From Methanolacinia sp964465295 (GTDB taxonomy: Archaea; Halobacteriota; Methanomicrobia; Methanomicrobiales; Methanomicrobiaceae), in NCBI GenBank assembly GCA_964465295.1, contig CAYXKC010000001.1, positions 62,001 to 126,000 on the forward strand: a stretch of DNA of 64,000 nucleotides, read 5' to 3'. Position 1 is the first letter of the stretch; each line of letters begins with the position of its first letter. The notes under the pieces were generated by a model. The model was given only the letters and a program-made list of their open reading frames with translations, was not told the DNA's origin and did not search any database. Shown here piece after piece: positions 8,545-16,751 of this stretch. The position numbers and the translations under genes were made by a program.

Positions 8545-9096
8545 ATGAAAAAATATGTAGTTGCAGTGACCGGTGCAAGCGGAATGATATATGCAAAAAG
8601 GCTCCTTGAGGTACTTACGGGAATCGGGGAGGTACATATCATCATCTCCGATATTGCCAAAAGAATTGCTGAATATGAAGAGGTGGATCTCTCCGGGTTC
8701 AACGGCGTTTATGTGGGGGATCAGGATATGTTTGCGGATGTTGCAAGCGGTTCATTTCAGTACGAAGGAATGATTATATGCCCCTGCAGCATGAAGACCC
8801 TTGCTGCCATAAGTTCGGGTTATTCGGAGAATCTTATATCCCGCGTGGCGGATGTCTGCCTGAAGGAGAAGAGGAAATGCATCCTGATGCCGAGGGAGAT
8901 GCCCTTATCAAGGATTCATCTCAAAAATATGCTTAATGCTGATGAGGCAGGTGCAACGATTATGGTAATGGCTCCCGGTTTTTACATGAAACCCGAAAAG
9001 ATCGAAGACCTTGTAGATATGGTGGTTGCGAGAGCCCTGGATCACCTGGGTGTCGAGCATGACCTTGGATTCAGATGGAGTGGATATGATGCGTGA
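8545..9096 (+). CDS. ubiX: UbiX-family flavin prenyltransferase
   Basis: UbiX joins a dimethylallyl unit to reduced FMN to make prenyl-FMN, the cofactor of UbiD-type decarboxylases. The 183-residue product starts at the ATG at 8545, giving MKKYVVAVTGASGMIYAKRL with the Rossmann-like G-A-S-G flavin-binding turn. It continues with I-C-P-C-S-M-K-T-L-A-A-I-S-S-G and R-K-C-I-L-M-P-R-E-M-P-L near 105-140, both standard UbiX segments. A longer in-frame reading from 8398 overlaps the HD gene and is rejected. Its last 11 bases overlap the UbiD-type gene, which fits tight coupling of cofactor synthesis and cofactor user. Confidence 0.93.
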   Translation: MKKYVVAVTGASGMIYAKRLLEVLTGIGEVHIIISDIAKRIAEYEEVDLSGFNGVYVGDQDMFADVASGSFQYEGMIICPCSMKTLAAISSGYSENLISRVADVCLKEKRKCILMPREMPLSRIHLKNMLNADEAGATIMVMAPGFYMKPEKIEDLVDMVVARALDHLGVEHDLGFRWSGYDA

Positions 9097-10330
9097 TTTT
9101 ATCGAACTGATGAGAGAGAACGATCTGGTGACAGATGTCGAGGAGGAGGTATCATCACAATATGAAGCTCCTAAGTTGGCGGCGGGAACCGATAAACTTC
9201 TCTTCTTCCATAAACTCGACGGGACACACCGCGGTGTGATGAATGTCACTGCTTCCAGGAGGGCCTTGTCACTTGCACTTGGATATGATGAGAAGGATGT
9301 TGTAAGAGAACTTGCATCAGCGGAATATAACGGCAGTGTCAATAGTGCCGGCCGGCTCAATATGCACCACCCGGATCTATTCAGCCTCCCAATTATGCGT
9401 CATTATCCCCTCGATGCAGGCAGATACCTGACCTCTGCAATAGTATTTTCCGAATATGGAGGTGTATCGAATGCTTCTATTCACAGGATGCTCGTTTTGG
9501 ATGAGAAGAGACTGGCCGCACGTCTTGTCGAGGGCCGGCATACGTATAATCTGCTAGGTGAAGCTCTTGAGAAAGGTGACACTCTTCCTGTTGCAATAAC
9601 AATCGGGACTCACCCGAGAGTGACATTTGCATCATGTACGCGGGTACCGGCCGGAAAGGAGCTTGCATATGCCGCAGAACTATCCGGAGGACGGATGGAT
9701 GTATTTGAATGCGGAAACGGTGTCCGTGTTCCTGATGCAGAGATAGTAATCGAAGGTTACATCACGGCAGAGAAGGCCGATGAAGCCCCGTTTGTCGATA
9801 TAACCGGAACTTATGATCCGGTAAGACCGGCACCGGTAATCGAGATTACCGGAATGCATGTAAAGAACGATCCAATCTATCACGGTATTCTTCCGGGAGG
9901 AAACGAACATAAGCTGCTTATGGGAATGCCTTATGAACCAAAGATCTACCGTGCCGTTGGTGAGGTGACTACCGTTCGCAATGTATCGCTCACAACAGGC
10001 GGTTGCGGTTATCTTCACGGGGTCGTTCAGGTAAGGAAAAATACCCAGGGGGATGGCAAGAATGCAATTATGGCCGCATTCGCAGCTCATACATCTCTCA
10101 AGCATGTCGTGATAGTCGATGAGGATATTGATATCTATGATATGGAGGATGTAGAGTATGCAATCGCAACCCGTGTCAGGGGAGACAGGGATTTAATGGT
10201 CATCGAAGGCGCCAGGGGGTCGTCTCTTGATCCCTGCAGGGTTGGAGACGGCACCAATGTTAAAGTCGGAGTGGATGCCACGATGGTGATGGGTGAAGAG
10301 AAGAACTTTGTAAGAGCTGTGTGGGACTGA
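9086..10330 (+). CDS. UbiD-family decarboxylase, probably anhydromevalonate phosphate decarboxylase
   Basis: A roughly 415-residue prenyl-FMN-dependent decarboxylase. The start is one of the two adjacent ATGs at 9086/9089, behind GATGGAG; a longer frame from 9026 lies inside ubiX. UbiD-type features include HHPDLFSLPIMRHYPLDAG-like substrate-entry sequence, V-A-I-T-I-G-T-H-P region, TGMHVKNDPIYHGILPGG and ATRVRGDRDLMVIEGARGSSLDP. UbiD enzymes have several substrates. Placement directly between ubiX and an aconitase X gene points to trans-anhydromevalonate 5-phosphate decarboxylase of the modified archaeal mevalonate pathway (characterised in Aeropyrum pernix and Methanosarcina mazei), which yields isopentenyl phosphate for membrane lipids. 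That specific substrate is inferred from context. Confidence 0.85.
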   Translation: MMRDFIELMRENDLVTDVEEEVSSQYEAPKLAAGTDKLLFFHKLDGTHRGVMNVTASRRALSLALGYDEKDVVRELASAEYNGSVNSAGRLNMHHPDLFSLPIMRHYPLDAGRYLTSAIVFSEYGGVSNASIHRMLVLDEKRLAARLVEGRHTYNLLGEALEKGDTLPVAITIGTHPRVTFASCTRVPAGKELAYAAELSGGRMDVFECGNGVRVPDAEIVIEGYITAEKADEAPFVDITGTYDPVRPAPVIEITGMHVKNDPIYHGILPGGNEHKLLMGMPYEPKIYRAVGEVTTVRNVSLTTGGCGYLHGVVQVRKNTQGDGKNAIMAAFAAHTSLKHVVIVDEDIDIYDMEDVEYAIATRVRGDRDLMVIEGARGSSLDPCRVGDGTNVKVGVDATMVMGEEKNFVRAVWD

Positions 10331-10336
10331 TAAATT

Positions 10337-11500
10337 ATGCAACTGGACAGAGAAGATGAAAATATATTAGCGGGTGAGTACGGCGAGACAAGGCAGAAGA
10401 TGATGGAGATCATCGTTGCACTGGGGAAGGTCTTCGGTGCAGAAGAGCTTGTCCCGATAACAAGTGCACAGATTAGCGGTGCATCATACAAGACAATAGG
10501 GAAATGGGGTCTGGAATGGCTGAATAATCTTGATGCAAGGGTTGCCGTTCTTTCCGTCTTAAATCCTATCGGTATGCCGCGTGACAACTGGCAGGAACTG
10601 GGAATATCTCAGGAATTCGCTCACAACCAGAAAGCGGTAATGGCTGCCTACAGGAAACTCGGTGTAAAGATGGAGTGCACCTGCACCCCGTATTATCTTT
10701 ATACGAACCTTACAATGCAGGATCATCTTGCATGGTCCGAGTCGTCCGCCGTATCTTATGTAAATTCCGTTATCGGCGCGAAGACGAACAGGGAGGGGGG
10801 GCCCTCCGCACTTGCGGCGGCCATTGTAGGGAAGACTCCCAAATACGGCCTTCACCTCTTCAAAAACCGCATGCCGCAGGTGACAATAGAGGTCGAGAAT
10901 TCAGAGACCCTTCATGAGGGTCATTTCGGTGCAATCGGTTATCTTGTGGGGAAGGAGACCGGAAATAAGATCCCGTATTTCACGAATATACGCGCTTCAA
11001 GGGATCAGTTGAAGGCTCTTGGGGCGGCAATGGCTGCAACGGGCGCCGTTGCCCTCTATCATGTAAAGGGGATTACACCTGAGGCAAGGCTCCCCACTTT
11101 CGCACCGGAACCCTCTGAGAAGATCGTAATCGAGGCCTCTGATATAGAATCCCTCTTTGAGGAGACGGACGTTGATGCTGTTGCAGTCGGCTGCCCCCAC
11201 TGCTCGGTTGAGGAACTGAGTAAAATCTCCGAACTGCTCGGCGGCAGGGAAGTTAAAAAGCCGTTCTATATATTTACAGCTAAAGGAGTCAGGGATGCCA
11301 GTATGGAGGTTGTATCAAAGATTGAAAAGACCGGAGCAAAGGTTATCGGCGATACCTGTATAGTGGTCTCCCCGGCGATGGACAAATTTGATACTATAAT
11401 GGTTGATTCAGGAAAGGCATTTGCATATGTTCCCAATATGTGCGGGGCCCGGGCGAGGCTCGGAAGCCTTGAGGAATGCGTTGAAGAGGCTGTAAAATAA
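10337..11500 (+). CDS. Aconitase X catalytic protein, probably phosphomevalonate dehydratase large subunit
   Basis: A 387-residue protein of the aconitase X family. Likely [4Fe-4S] cluster cysteines are visible: C114/C116 in MECTCTPY, C286/C289 in VGCPHCS and C341 in GDTCIVV. The opening segment with I-T-S-A-Q-I-S-G-A-S-Y is also typical. In archaea the large and small (DUF126 swivelling domain) subunits together dehydrate 5-phosphomevalonate to trans-anhydromevalonate 5-phosphate, the substrate of the neighbouring UbiD-type enzyme. It begins six bases after the decarboxylase stop, so ubiX, ubiD-type and this gene form an operon. No small-subunit gene is adjacent; it must be encoded elsewhere if the pathway is complete. 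Relatives act on hydroxyproline in bacteria, so the substrate assignment rests on gene context. Confidence 0.86.
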   Translation: MQLDREDENILAGEYGETRQKMMEIIVALGKVFGAEELVPITSAQISGASYKTIGKWGLEWLNNLDARVAVLSVLNPIGMPRDNWQELGISQEFAHNQKAVMAAYRKLGVKMECTCTPYYLYTNLTMQDHLAWSESSAVSYVNSVIGAKTNREGGPSALAAAIVGKTPKYGLHLFKNRMPQVTIEVENSETLHEGHFGAIGYLVGKETGNKIPYFTNIRASRDQLKALGAAMAATGAVALYHVKGITPEARLPTFAPEPSEKIVIEASDIESLFEETDVDAVAVGCPHCSVEELSKISELLGGREVKKPFYIFTAKGVRDASMEVVSKIEKTGAKVIGDTCIVVSPAMDKFDTIMVDSGKAFAYVPNMCGARARLGSLEECVEEAVK

Positions 11501-12406
11501 TTATAACAGGGGAATATCCTCTGATCTAATCTTATACACTTTAGCAAAATGATCGGGATGGTATCTCATCTTTGCCTCTCTAAGGCCGGGGAGTCCGAGA
11601 TCCGACTCCCTGTTGATGTATTTATATCTCTCTTTGACCGCTTTTGCAGTCTCGTTATTTATTATCTTATAACTGCCGCTGCATTTCGGCAGTCCTTTCT
11701 CGAAATGAACAACAACATTCTCAGGATTTAACTCTTCATAGATCGCCATTGCAATGATATCATCCTCGTTCTTTACAAGAATCCCTGATAGTTCAAGCTC
11801 CCTGAAGTGGTCGACTGCAAATACTGTTGCATCCATCTCATAGTTCAGGACCTTCTTCTTTTCGCACTGTTTCCATTCACACCATTTTACAAGGAATTCA
11901 TGGATTTTTTCCAGGCTTTCCCCGGATATATCCTCAACTTCATAGCTACACTTCTTCCTGAATTTATTGATATGCTTCCTGATATTGACGAAGTCTTTTC
12001 CTGGCAGATCTGCGAGGGTATCTGCAGAGTAGACATAATCGAAGAAATCCCTTTCCGGAATGATTACATCTTTGGGGATATATTTCAGGACTCTTAACAT
12101 CGTCTTCCTGTCAAATATCTCGTAAGCGATATCAGTCCCGTATTTTTTTGCAAGGCTTAATGTATCGATAAGGAGCAAATCATCAAATTCCCCAAAAGGC
12201 CCCCTGAAAGAATAATCCCCATCGATCTCTGCTGAAACGATAACCGCATCACCGGTACTGAAGTATTTATAATGAGCATATTCGGACCAGCATACCATCG
12301 TCGCGAAGGTGTTGTCGCTATGTTCCTGAGGATATTTTGAGAAAAAATTTTTGAAAAAATCCTTATCATCTAGGGTAACGTCCCTGAAATCGTCAATATC
12401 AATCAT
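11501..12406 (-). CDS. DUF2156 (phosphatidylglycerol lysyltransferase C-terminal-like) protein
   Basis: A 301-residue protein with the double GNAT-like fold of the DUF2156 family. The C-terminal half shows the usual landmarks: NIRKHINKFRKK near 145-156, WCEWKQCEKKK, a G-I-L-V-K-N-x-D-D-I-I-A-M-A-I-Y-E-E strand pair, HFEKGLPKCSGSYKIINNE and YINRESDLGLPGLREAKMRYHP. Bacterial members transfer aminoacyl groups from tRNA to lipids or peptides; archaeal stand-alone members lack the membrane domain and are not characterised. It is the second gene of a leftward pair with a GNAT acetyltransferase (8-base overlap) and abuts the aconitase X gene tail to tail with no spacer. Confidence 0.8.
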   Translation of the reverse strand: MIDIDDFRDVTLDDKDFFKNFFSKYPQEHSDNTFATMVCWSEYAHYKYFSTGDAVIVSAEIDGDYSFRGPFGEFDDLLLIDTLSLAKKYGTDIAYEIFDRKTMLRVLKYIPKDVIIPERDFFDYVYSADTLADLPGKDFVNIRKHINKFRKKCSYEVEDISGESLEKIHEFLVKWCEWKQCEKKKVLNYEMDATVFAVDHFRELELSGILVKNEDDIIAMAIYEELNPENVVVHFEKGLPKCSGSYKIINNETAKAVKERYKYINRESDLGLPGLREAKMRYHPDHFAKVYKIRSEDIPLL

Positions 12407-12839
12407 TGTCGAACCTTAGAACCATTGGAATATGATCCGTCATTGTTGAAAACCCTTCTTTCTCATAAAAATCCGAAGTCCCCGGTTCGGCAATCAGCCC
12501 TATCCAGCCAAGACCTTTTCTTCGTGACTCTTCAACAAGAGCCTTTAATATTCGCCTTCCAATACCTAAACCCCTGTAATCGGCATGGACCACAAGATCC
12601 TGGATGTAGCCGTCAGATGTTCCGTCCGAAATAACCCTCCCCATTCCGACAGCCCTGTTCTCCCCGTCTTTGGCAAGGGCGAACAGGAAACTTCCTTTAA
12701 TAAGAGGCCCTATCTCAGAAGTACTCCAGGTATCCTTCCACCAGCCTCCCTGGCGGTACAGCTCAACTATTTCATCGGTATCCCACTCATTTATTATTGA
12801 GATCTCTATTTCTCCGCCTTTTTCTGCATTCATAGGCAT
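12399..12839 (-). CDS. GNAT family N-acetyltransferase
   Basis: A 146-residue acetyltransferase from the ATG at 12839 (MPMNAEKGGEIEI; a second ATG lies two codons later). The acetyl-CoA-binding motif A is clear: V-H-A-D-Y-R-G-L-G-I-G-R-R-I-L, the R/Q-x-x-G-x-G/A loop. It is preceded by the DGYIQDLVV strand and followed by G-L-I-A-E-P-G-T-S-D-F-Y-E-K-E-G-F, the usual C-terminal half. A longer open frame upstream overlaps the divergent DUF1890 gene and is rejected. The substrate is unknown. It overlaps the DUF2156 gene by eight bases, and the two GNAT-fold proteins probably share a transcript. Confidence 0.85.
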   Translation of the reverse strand: MPMNAEKGGEIEISIINEWDTDEIVELYRQGGWWKDTWSTSEIGPLIKGSFLFALAKDGENRAVGMGRVISDGTSDGYIQDLVVHADYRGLGIGRRILKALVEESRRKGLGWIGLIAEPGTSDFYEKEGFSTMTDHIPMVLRFDND

Positions 12840-12914
12840 CGTGATAATAATGATATTCTGTTTATAATATAAGAATAAATAAGGATGAATCAAATCCGGT
12901 AAGGTTGATGAATA

Positions 12915-13379
12915 ATGAATACCGAGACTCAAAAAAGGGCCCTGCTTGTGATGGGATGCCCCCAGGTCCCTGTCCAGACTCCTGCTGTGATCCATATCTC
13001 CTACAAACTCAAAGGAGAGGGATATAAACCGGTAATTGCAGGGACACCTGCAGCCAATATGATTATAAAATTCTCAGATCCAAAAGGATACTATGCAGGA
13101 GAGCTGAAAAACCTCGATTCAGAGATTGCAAAAATAACAGAAGAGGAAGAGAGTTACGATCTTTGTTTTGTATTTATTCATAACGATTCAGGCATCGCAT
13201 ATGCGGCAACTATGAATGAGATACTTGAATGTGAGATTATTCCTGTAATATTCGGAAAGGAAGCTGAAGAATTGAGCATTATGGCTGGTTTCTCATCAAG
13301 ATTAATCTCGGCAGAGGCTGTTCATAATCCTAAACCTCTAATCAGCGATATAGACAGGGTGATGAAATGGGCTGTATAG
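12915..13379 (+). CDS. DUF1890 family protein
   Basis: A 154-residue protein of the methanogen-restricted DUF1890 family. It opens with a Rossmann-like strand-turn, ALLVMGCPQVPVQTP, then HISYKLKGEGYKPVIAGTPAA; later segments are DLCFVFIHNDSGIAYAAT and IIPVIFGKEAEEL. The shape suggests a small nucleotide- or corrinoid-like alpha/beta domain, but no activity has been assigned. It overlaps the DUF1894 gene by 13 bases, a pairing typical of methanogens, and heads a rightward set with DUF1894 and mntP. The promoter lies in the 75-base AT-rich gap shared with the divergent GNAT gene. Confidence 0.85.
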   Translation: MNTETQKRALLVMGCPQVPVQTPAVIHISYKLKGEGYKPVIAGTPAANMIIKFSDPKGYYAGELKNLDSEIAKITEEEESYDLCFVFIHNDSGIAYAATMNEILECEIIPVIFGKEAEELSIMAGFSSRLISAEAVHNPKPLISDIDRVMKWAV

Positions 13380-13636
13380 AGAAGATGCCGTATGAAGTAC
13401 TGCTTAGGAATGTAAGCTTTGGTGAATGCCGGGATTACCAGAAGAAACATTATAAAGAGCTTTACGAAGTAAAACCCGGTCATAAGATATTCGATGTTTA
13501 TATCATCGGGATACCGCCGGTATATATCGCTCTTGATGGAGACGATGTAATATTTCCATATACAAAACCCTGTCACGGGACATTCCTCCTGAAGATTAAC
13601 AATCCCGAAGAAGCGGCGAAGATAAGAAAGACATAG
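13367..13636 (+). CDS. DUF1894 family protein
   Basis: An 89-residue protein of the DUF1894 family, found in methanogens next to DUF1890. It begins MGCIEKMPYEVLLRN and has SFGECRDYQKKHYKELYEV, IIGIPPVYIALDGDDVIFPYTKPCHGTF and a short charged tail. Two or three Cys residues (C3, C18, a Cys in the KPCHG turn) could bind a metal, but this is only a possibility. It overlaps the DUF1890 stop by 13 bases, so the two are probably co-translated and may form a complex. The mntP gene begins five bases after its stop. No function is established. Confidence 0.85.
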   Translation: MGCIEKMPYEVLLRNVSFGECRDYQKKHYKELYEVKPGHKIFDVYIIGIPPVYIALDGDDVIFPYTKPCHGTFLLKINNPEEAAKIRKT

Positions 13637-13641
13637 AAAAA

Positions 13642-14196
13642 ATGGATTTTATTTTTATTTTTGCAATAGCTATCGGACTAGCAATGGATGCCTTTGCGGT
13701 CTCTGTTTCGGCCGGAGTCTACGAAAGGTCTGAAAAGCTCCTCACTTCATTAAAGCTCGCTATTGTATTCGGCGTATTTCAGGGAGGCATGTGCGCTGTC
13801 GGCTGGTTTTTCGGGAGAGAGTTCAGTGCTCTTATATCCGGTTACGATCACTGGGTTGCTTTTATTCTGCTCTCAATAATAGGTTTAAAAATGATTTATG
13901 AAGGGATTTCAGGCAGTGAAGAGAAAACATTTGACATGACATCGCTTCCGGTTCTTCTTTTCCTGGGAGTTGCGACAAGTATTGATGCGCTTGCAGCCGG
14001 CCTTTCATTTGCTCTGTTTGATATGGGCATTCTTTTCCCTGCGGTTATTATCGGGGGGGTCACCTTTGGGATGTCATTTGCCGGAGTCTATCTTGGAGGC
14101 GGATTCGGAGATTTAATAGGGAAAAAAGCTGAAATTGTCGGGGGATGTATTCTGATTTTTCTGGGAATAAAGATTCTGGTTGAGGGTCTGTTTTAG
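13642..14196 (+). CDS. mntP: Manganese efflux pump MntP
   Basis: A 184-residue membrane protein of the MntP (formerly DUF204/YebN) family, which exports Mn(II). It has six predicted helices in two inverted halves, each with the conserved acidic motif: GLAMDAFAVSVSAG at about 12-25 and ATSIDALAAGLSFAL at about 112-126; the two Asp residues are those required for Mn transport in the bacterial protein. The C-terminus shows GGVTFGMSFAGVYLGGGFG. It is the last gene of the DUF1890-DUF1894-mntP set, ending with a T-rich stretch (TTCTTTTTTAAAC) that may be a terminator against the convergent phosphomutase gene. Confidence 0.93.
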   Translation: MDFIFIFAIAIGLAMDAFAVSVSAGVYERSEKLLTSLKLAIVFGVFQGGMCAVGWFFGREFSALISGYDHWVAFILLSIIGLKMIYEGISGSEEKTFDMTSLPVLLFLGVATSIDALAAGLSFALFDMGILFPAVIIGGVTFGMSFAGVYLGGGFGDLIGKKAEIVGGCILIFLGIKILVEGLF

Positions 14197-14228
14197 ATTA
14201 TTCTTTTTTAAACAATATTCTGGATCAT

Positions 14229-15584
14229 TCATTTAACATAAGACATTATCTCATCCCTGAACCGCTCTGCTACCTCTTTTGTATTAGCTTCAACATAAAG
14301 TCTCATGAACGGCTCGGTTCCGGATGGCCGGATAAGCGCCCAGCTTCCGTCTTTTCTGTTGATCCTGACACCATCTGTTGTGTCAATTTCTTCATCCTGA
14401 AAAGAAGCGGTCACTTTCTGCATAATCTCAGTGTGGTTGCTGCTAAATATCTTGTCTTTCAACATGACCAGTATGGGAAGCTCTTTCCGCAGTTCTGATA
14501 GAGGCTTTCCTTCAGCGGATATCAAAGACGCCATCGCCGCTGCAGTCATCCCGCCGTCGCGGCAGTGCTGGTGTCCGGGAAAGATCAATCCGCCATTCCC
14601 TTCCCCTCCGAAGACAACGTTTTCCCCCTTTTCAGCAAGTTCAATCATCTTTCTTGCAACAGATATGCTGCCTACTTTTGTATATTCGACACGGCAGTTG
14701 TATTCGGATGCAATTATCTCGGCCGCCCTGGATGTACTTACCGGTGTTACCACAACTCCGCCGGGATTGCTGCTACAGGCGTATTTCTGCATTAGTGCAA
14801 ATTCTTCGTTCTCCTCGAGGTAGTTGCCTTTGTCGTCGATGAAAACCGCCCTGTCTGCATCGCCGTCATGTGCAACACCAAAAGCGGCGCCCGTGGAAAG
14901 GACAAGTTCAGCGAGCGGTTTCAGGCCTTCCGGGGAGGGTTCGGGGAGTCTGCCCGGGAAAAACCCGTCCATCTGCCCGTTTATTGTATGAACCCTGCAT
15001 CCGATACCGGTGAGAATTCTTTCTGTCGTCAGGCATGCCGGCCCTGATCCGGGATCAACCACTACCGTCAGCGGTTCTTTTATCTGCTTTACCCGGCTGC
15101 ATATAGCAGCAATGTATTCATCAAGCATCTCCGGTGCGTATGATTCTCTGCCGGTTTCCGTCCAGTCCCTGATATCGAAGTCTCCAGAGAAGAGTACAGT
15201 TTCAAGCTTTATTGTATCATCGTCGCTGAATTCTGTGCCGTCCGAATCAATCACCTTTACACCGTTGTATTCCGGGGGATTGTGTGAAGCTGTTATAACC
15301 GCACCTGCATCGAAATGCAGTTTAACTATATACTGAAGTGCGGGAGTTGGAAGGATGCCGAGATCGACAACGTCGCATCCTGCAGCAAGTAGTCCCGCTT
15401 TGATAGCACATTTTAGTGACGGGCCTGATGTCCTGGTATCCATTCCTACAGCAACCTTACCTTTTCTCAGTTTCCCAAGTGAAAGGCCGATCTTCATAAC
15501 GAGATCGGGAGTCATTACCTCTCCTGCAATACCTCTTGCACCATTTGTTCCGAACAATTTCTTTTCAGGTTTGACTGAAGCCAT
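14229..15584 (-). CDS. glmM: Phosphoglucosamine mutase / phosphomannomutase family protein
   Basis: An alpha-D-phosphohexomutase. From the chosen ATG at 15584 it has 451 residues and starts MASVKPEKKLFGTNGARGI. The catalytic phosphoserine loop T-A-S-H-N-P-P-E-Y-N-G is near residue 100, the Mg-binding D-G-D-A-D-R-A loop in the middle, the sugar-binding G-G-E-G-N-G-G loop, and the C-terminal phosphate-binding R-P-S-G-T-E-P-F. It most likely converts glucosamine-6-P to glucosamine-1-P for UDP-GlcNAc and surface glycans; phosphomannomutase is the alternative. The frame also stays open to an ATG at 15680; the 32 extra residues are Ser/Lys/Asn-rich and not family-like, but a TATA-like box at about 15724-15732 would fit that start too. 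Neither start has a clear Shine-Dalgarno. Confidence 0.88.
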   Translation of the reverse strand: MASVKPEKKLFGTNGARGIAGEVMTPDLVMKIGLSLGKLRKGKVAVGMDTRTSGPSLKCAIKAGLLAAGCDVVDLGILPTPALQYIVKLHFDAGAVITASHNPPEYNGVKVIDSDGTEFSDDDTIKLETVLFSGDFDIRDWTETGRESYAPEMLDEYIAAICSRVKQIKEPLTVVVDPGSGPACLTTERILTGIGCRVHTINGQMDGFFPGRLPEPSPEGLKPLAELVLSTGAAFGVAHDGDADRAVFIDDKGNYLEENEEFALMQKYACSSNPGGVVVTPVSTSRAAEIIASEYNCRVEYTKVGSISVARKMIELAEKGENVVFGGEGNGGLIFPGHQHCRDGGMTAAAMASLISAEGKPLSELRKELPILVMLKDKIFSSNHTEIMQKVTASFQDEEIDTTDGVRINRKDGSWALIRPSGTEPFMRLYVEANTKEVAERFRDEIMSYVK

Positions 15585-15723
15585 CTTATCGATATATGAT
15601 TCGTTTTGAGAAGTAGATTTGTTTTTGCATAAAGTTTGTATTGTGACGGGCGTTTCACTAATTTTTTCATTTGCAACCATGTGCCAGTTGCCGTTTTTAT
15701 TAATCTGTCAATTACAGATTTTG

Positions 15724-15733
15724 AATATATAGC
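15724..15733 (-). promoter_or_regulatory. Probable TATA box of the phosphohexosamine mutase gene
   Basis: On the minus strand the sequence reads GCTATATATTC about 45-50 bases upstream of the ATG at 15680 and about 140 upstream of that at 15584. It fits an archaeal TATA element with transcription starting near 15700. Assignment is by position and composition only. Confidence 0.4.
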
Positions 15734-15908
15734 AGCAATTGCTTTAAGGCCATTTTCTTATCTCACCGGTGCTGCCCGACCTTAGCTCCTAAATTGCGTT
15801 TTATATGACAAAAAAAGTCTTAATTGATGTTTGATGGTAGCGGTCATCTTACAGGAATGATGGATCCCTGCCGGATAAAAAAGAGGTAAGACAGAATCGA
15901 AATGAAAA

Positions 15909-16751
15909 TTATTGTTCCGGTGAACCGGATTCTTCATCAACCGGATCGTTTTGAATATCGGCAGAATTATCTTTATCTTTTTTTATGGGATTGTTGAGGC
16001 CTGCCGATCGAAGCATCGAGGCCGCTTCGGCAACACTTCTCATTACTTCGGTAATTCTGTCTTCAATATCAATCTCGTCGTCTATATCGATCGCTGTCCC
16101 CTCGATTTCAAGCAGGAATCGTGCAATTTCGCTTGATTCAAAAAGGATATCATCCAGTTCGTCAGCAGTGAAAAATCCGCAGAGCGCCCCGTAGAAAAAT
16201 GTTGCACCCGATTTGCGAACTTTTCGTTTAAACGAACTTCTTGCCTGGTTTACCGCCTGGGGCGTATATGTGTCGATCATGAAAGGAACCAGGCCGGGCA
16301 GATTCTCTCCGATGAATGTCATTTCAGCTCCTCCGCGGGTAGAGAAGTCTGCGCATAATCTTGCGATTGCCCATTCTCTTGCTGTAATATATGTATGCTT
16401 CCTGAGGAACTGGTTCACCCGCCTGTATGCCGAACCATCTACTTTCTTGAATTTTTTATACTTGTTAATCCGTTCCAGATCTTCTTCGGAGAGACATTTT
16501 TTCACCGGGGTTTCATCATCGTTAATTTCACTTATATCTGGCAGGTTCAGTTCGTCTTCAGAATTTTCCGGTAAACTGCCTGTTTCATCATCAGGATCTT
16601 CCTCCGGGTTCTCATTTATTATATCGTTATTGGGTATATCGCCGGGTTCTATGATATTTTCATTCGTATTAATCTCCATATCTATATCTAATCGGGATTC
16701 TTCATTTATATTCTGGTGATCAAATTCCCCTTGTACAGGTTCTTCTTTCAT
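15909..16751 (-). CDS. DUF5806 family protein with acidic N-terminal extension
   Basis: A 280-residue protein. Residues 1-85 are highly acidic and disordered (Asp, Glu, Asn and Pro rich). Residues about 90-245 match a family I recall as DUF5806, shared with haloarchaea: KYKKFKKVDGSAYRRVNQFLR, HTYITAREWAIARLCADF, GGAEMTFIGENLPGLVPFM, YTPQAVNQARSSFKRKVRKSG, ATFFYGALCGFFTADELDDI. The C-terminal 35 residues are again polar. No enzyme motif is visible; the basic helical middle part might bind nucleic acid, which is speculation. It lies 468 bases from the recombinase gene on the same strand, and one copy of a 21-base inverted repeat sits about 137 bases upstream of its start. Confidence 0.75.
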   Translation of the reverse strand: MKEEPVQGEFDHQNINEESRLDIDMEINTNENIIEPGDIPNNDIINENPEEDPDDETGSLPENSEDELNLPDISEINDDETPVKKCLSEEDLERINKYKKFKKVDGSAYRRVNQFLRKHTYITAREWAIARLCADFSTRGGAEMTFIGENLPGLVPFMIDTYTPQAVNQARSSFKRKVRKSGATFFYGALCGFFTADELDDILFESSEIARFLLEIEGTAIDIDDEIDIEDRITEVMRSVAEAASMLRSAGLNNPIKKDKDNSADIQNDPVDEESGSPEQ

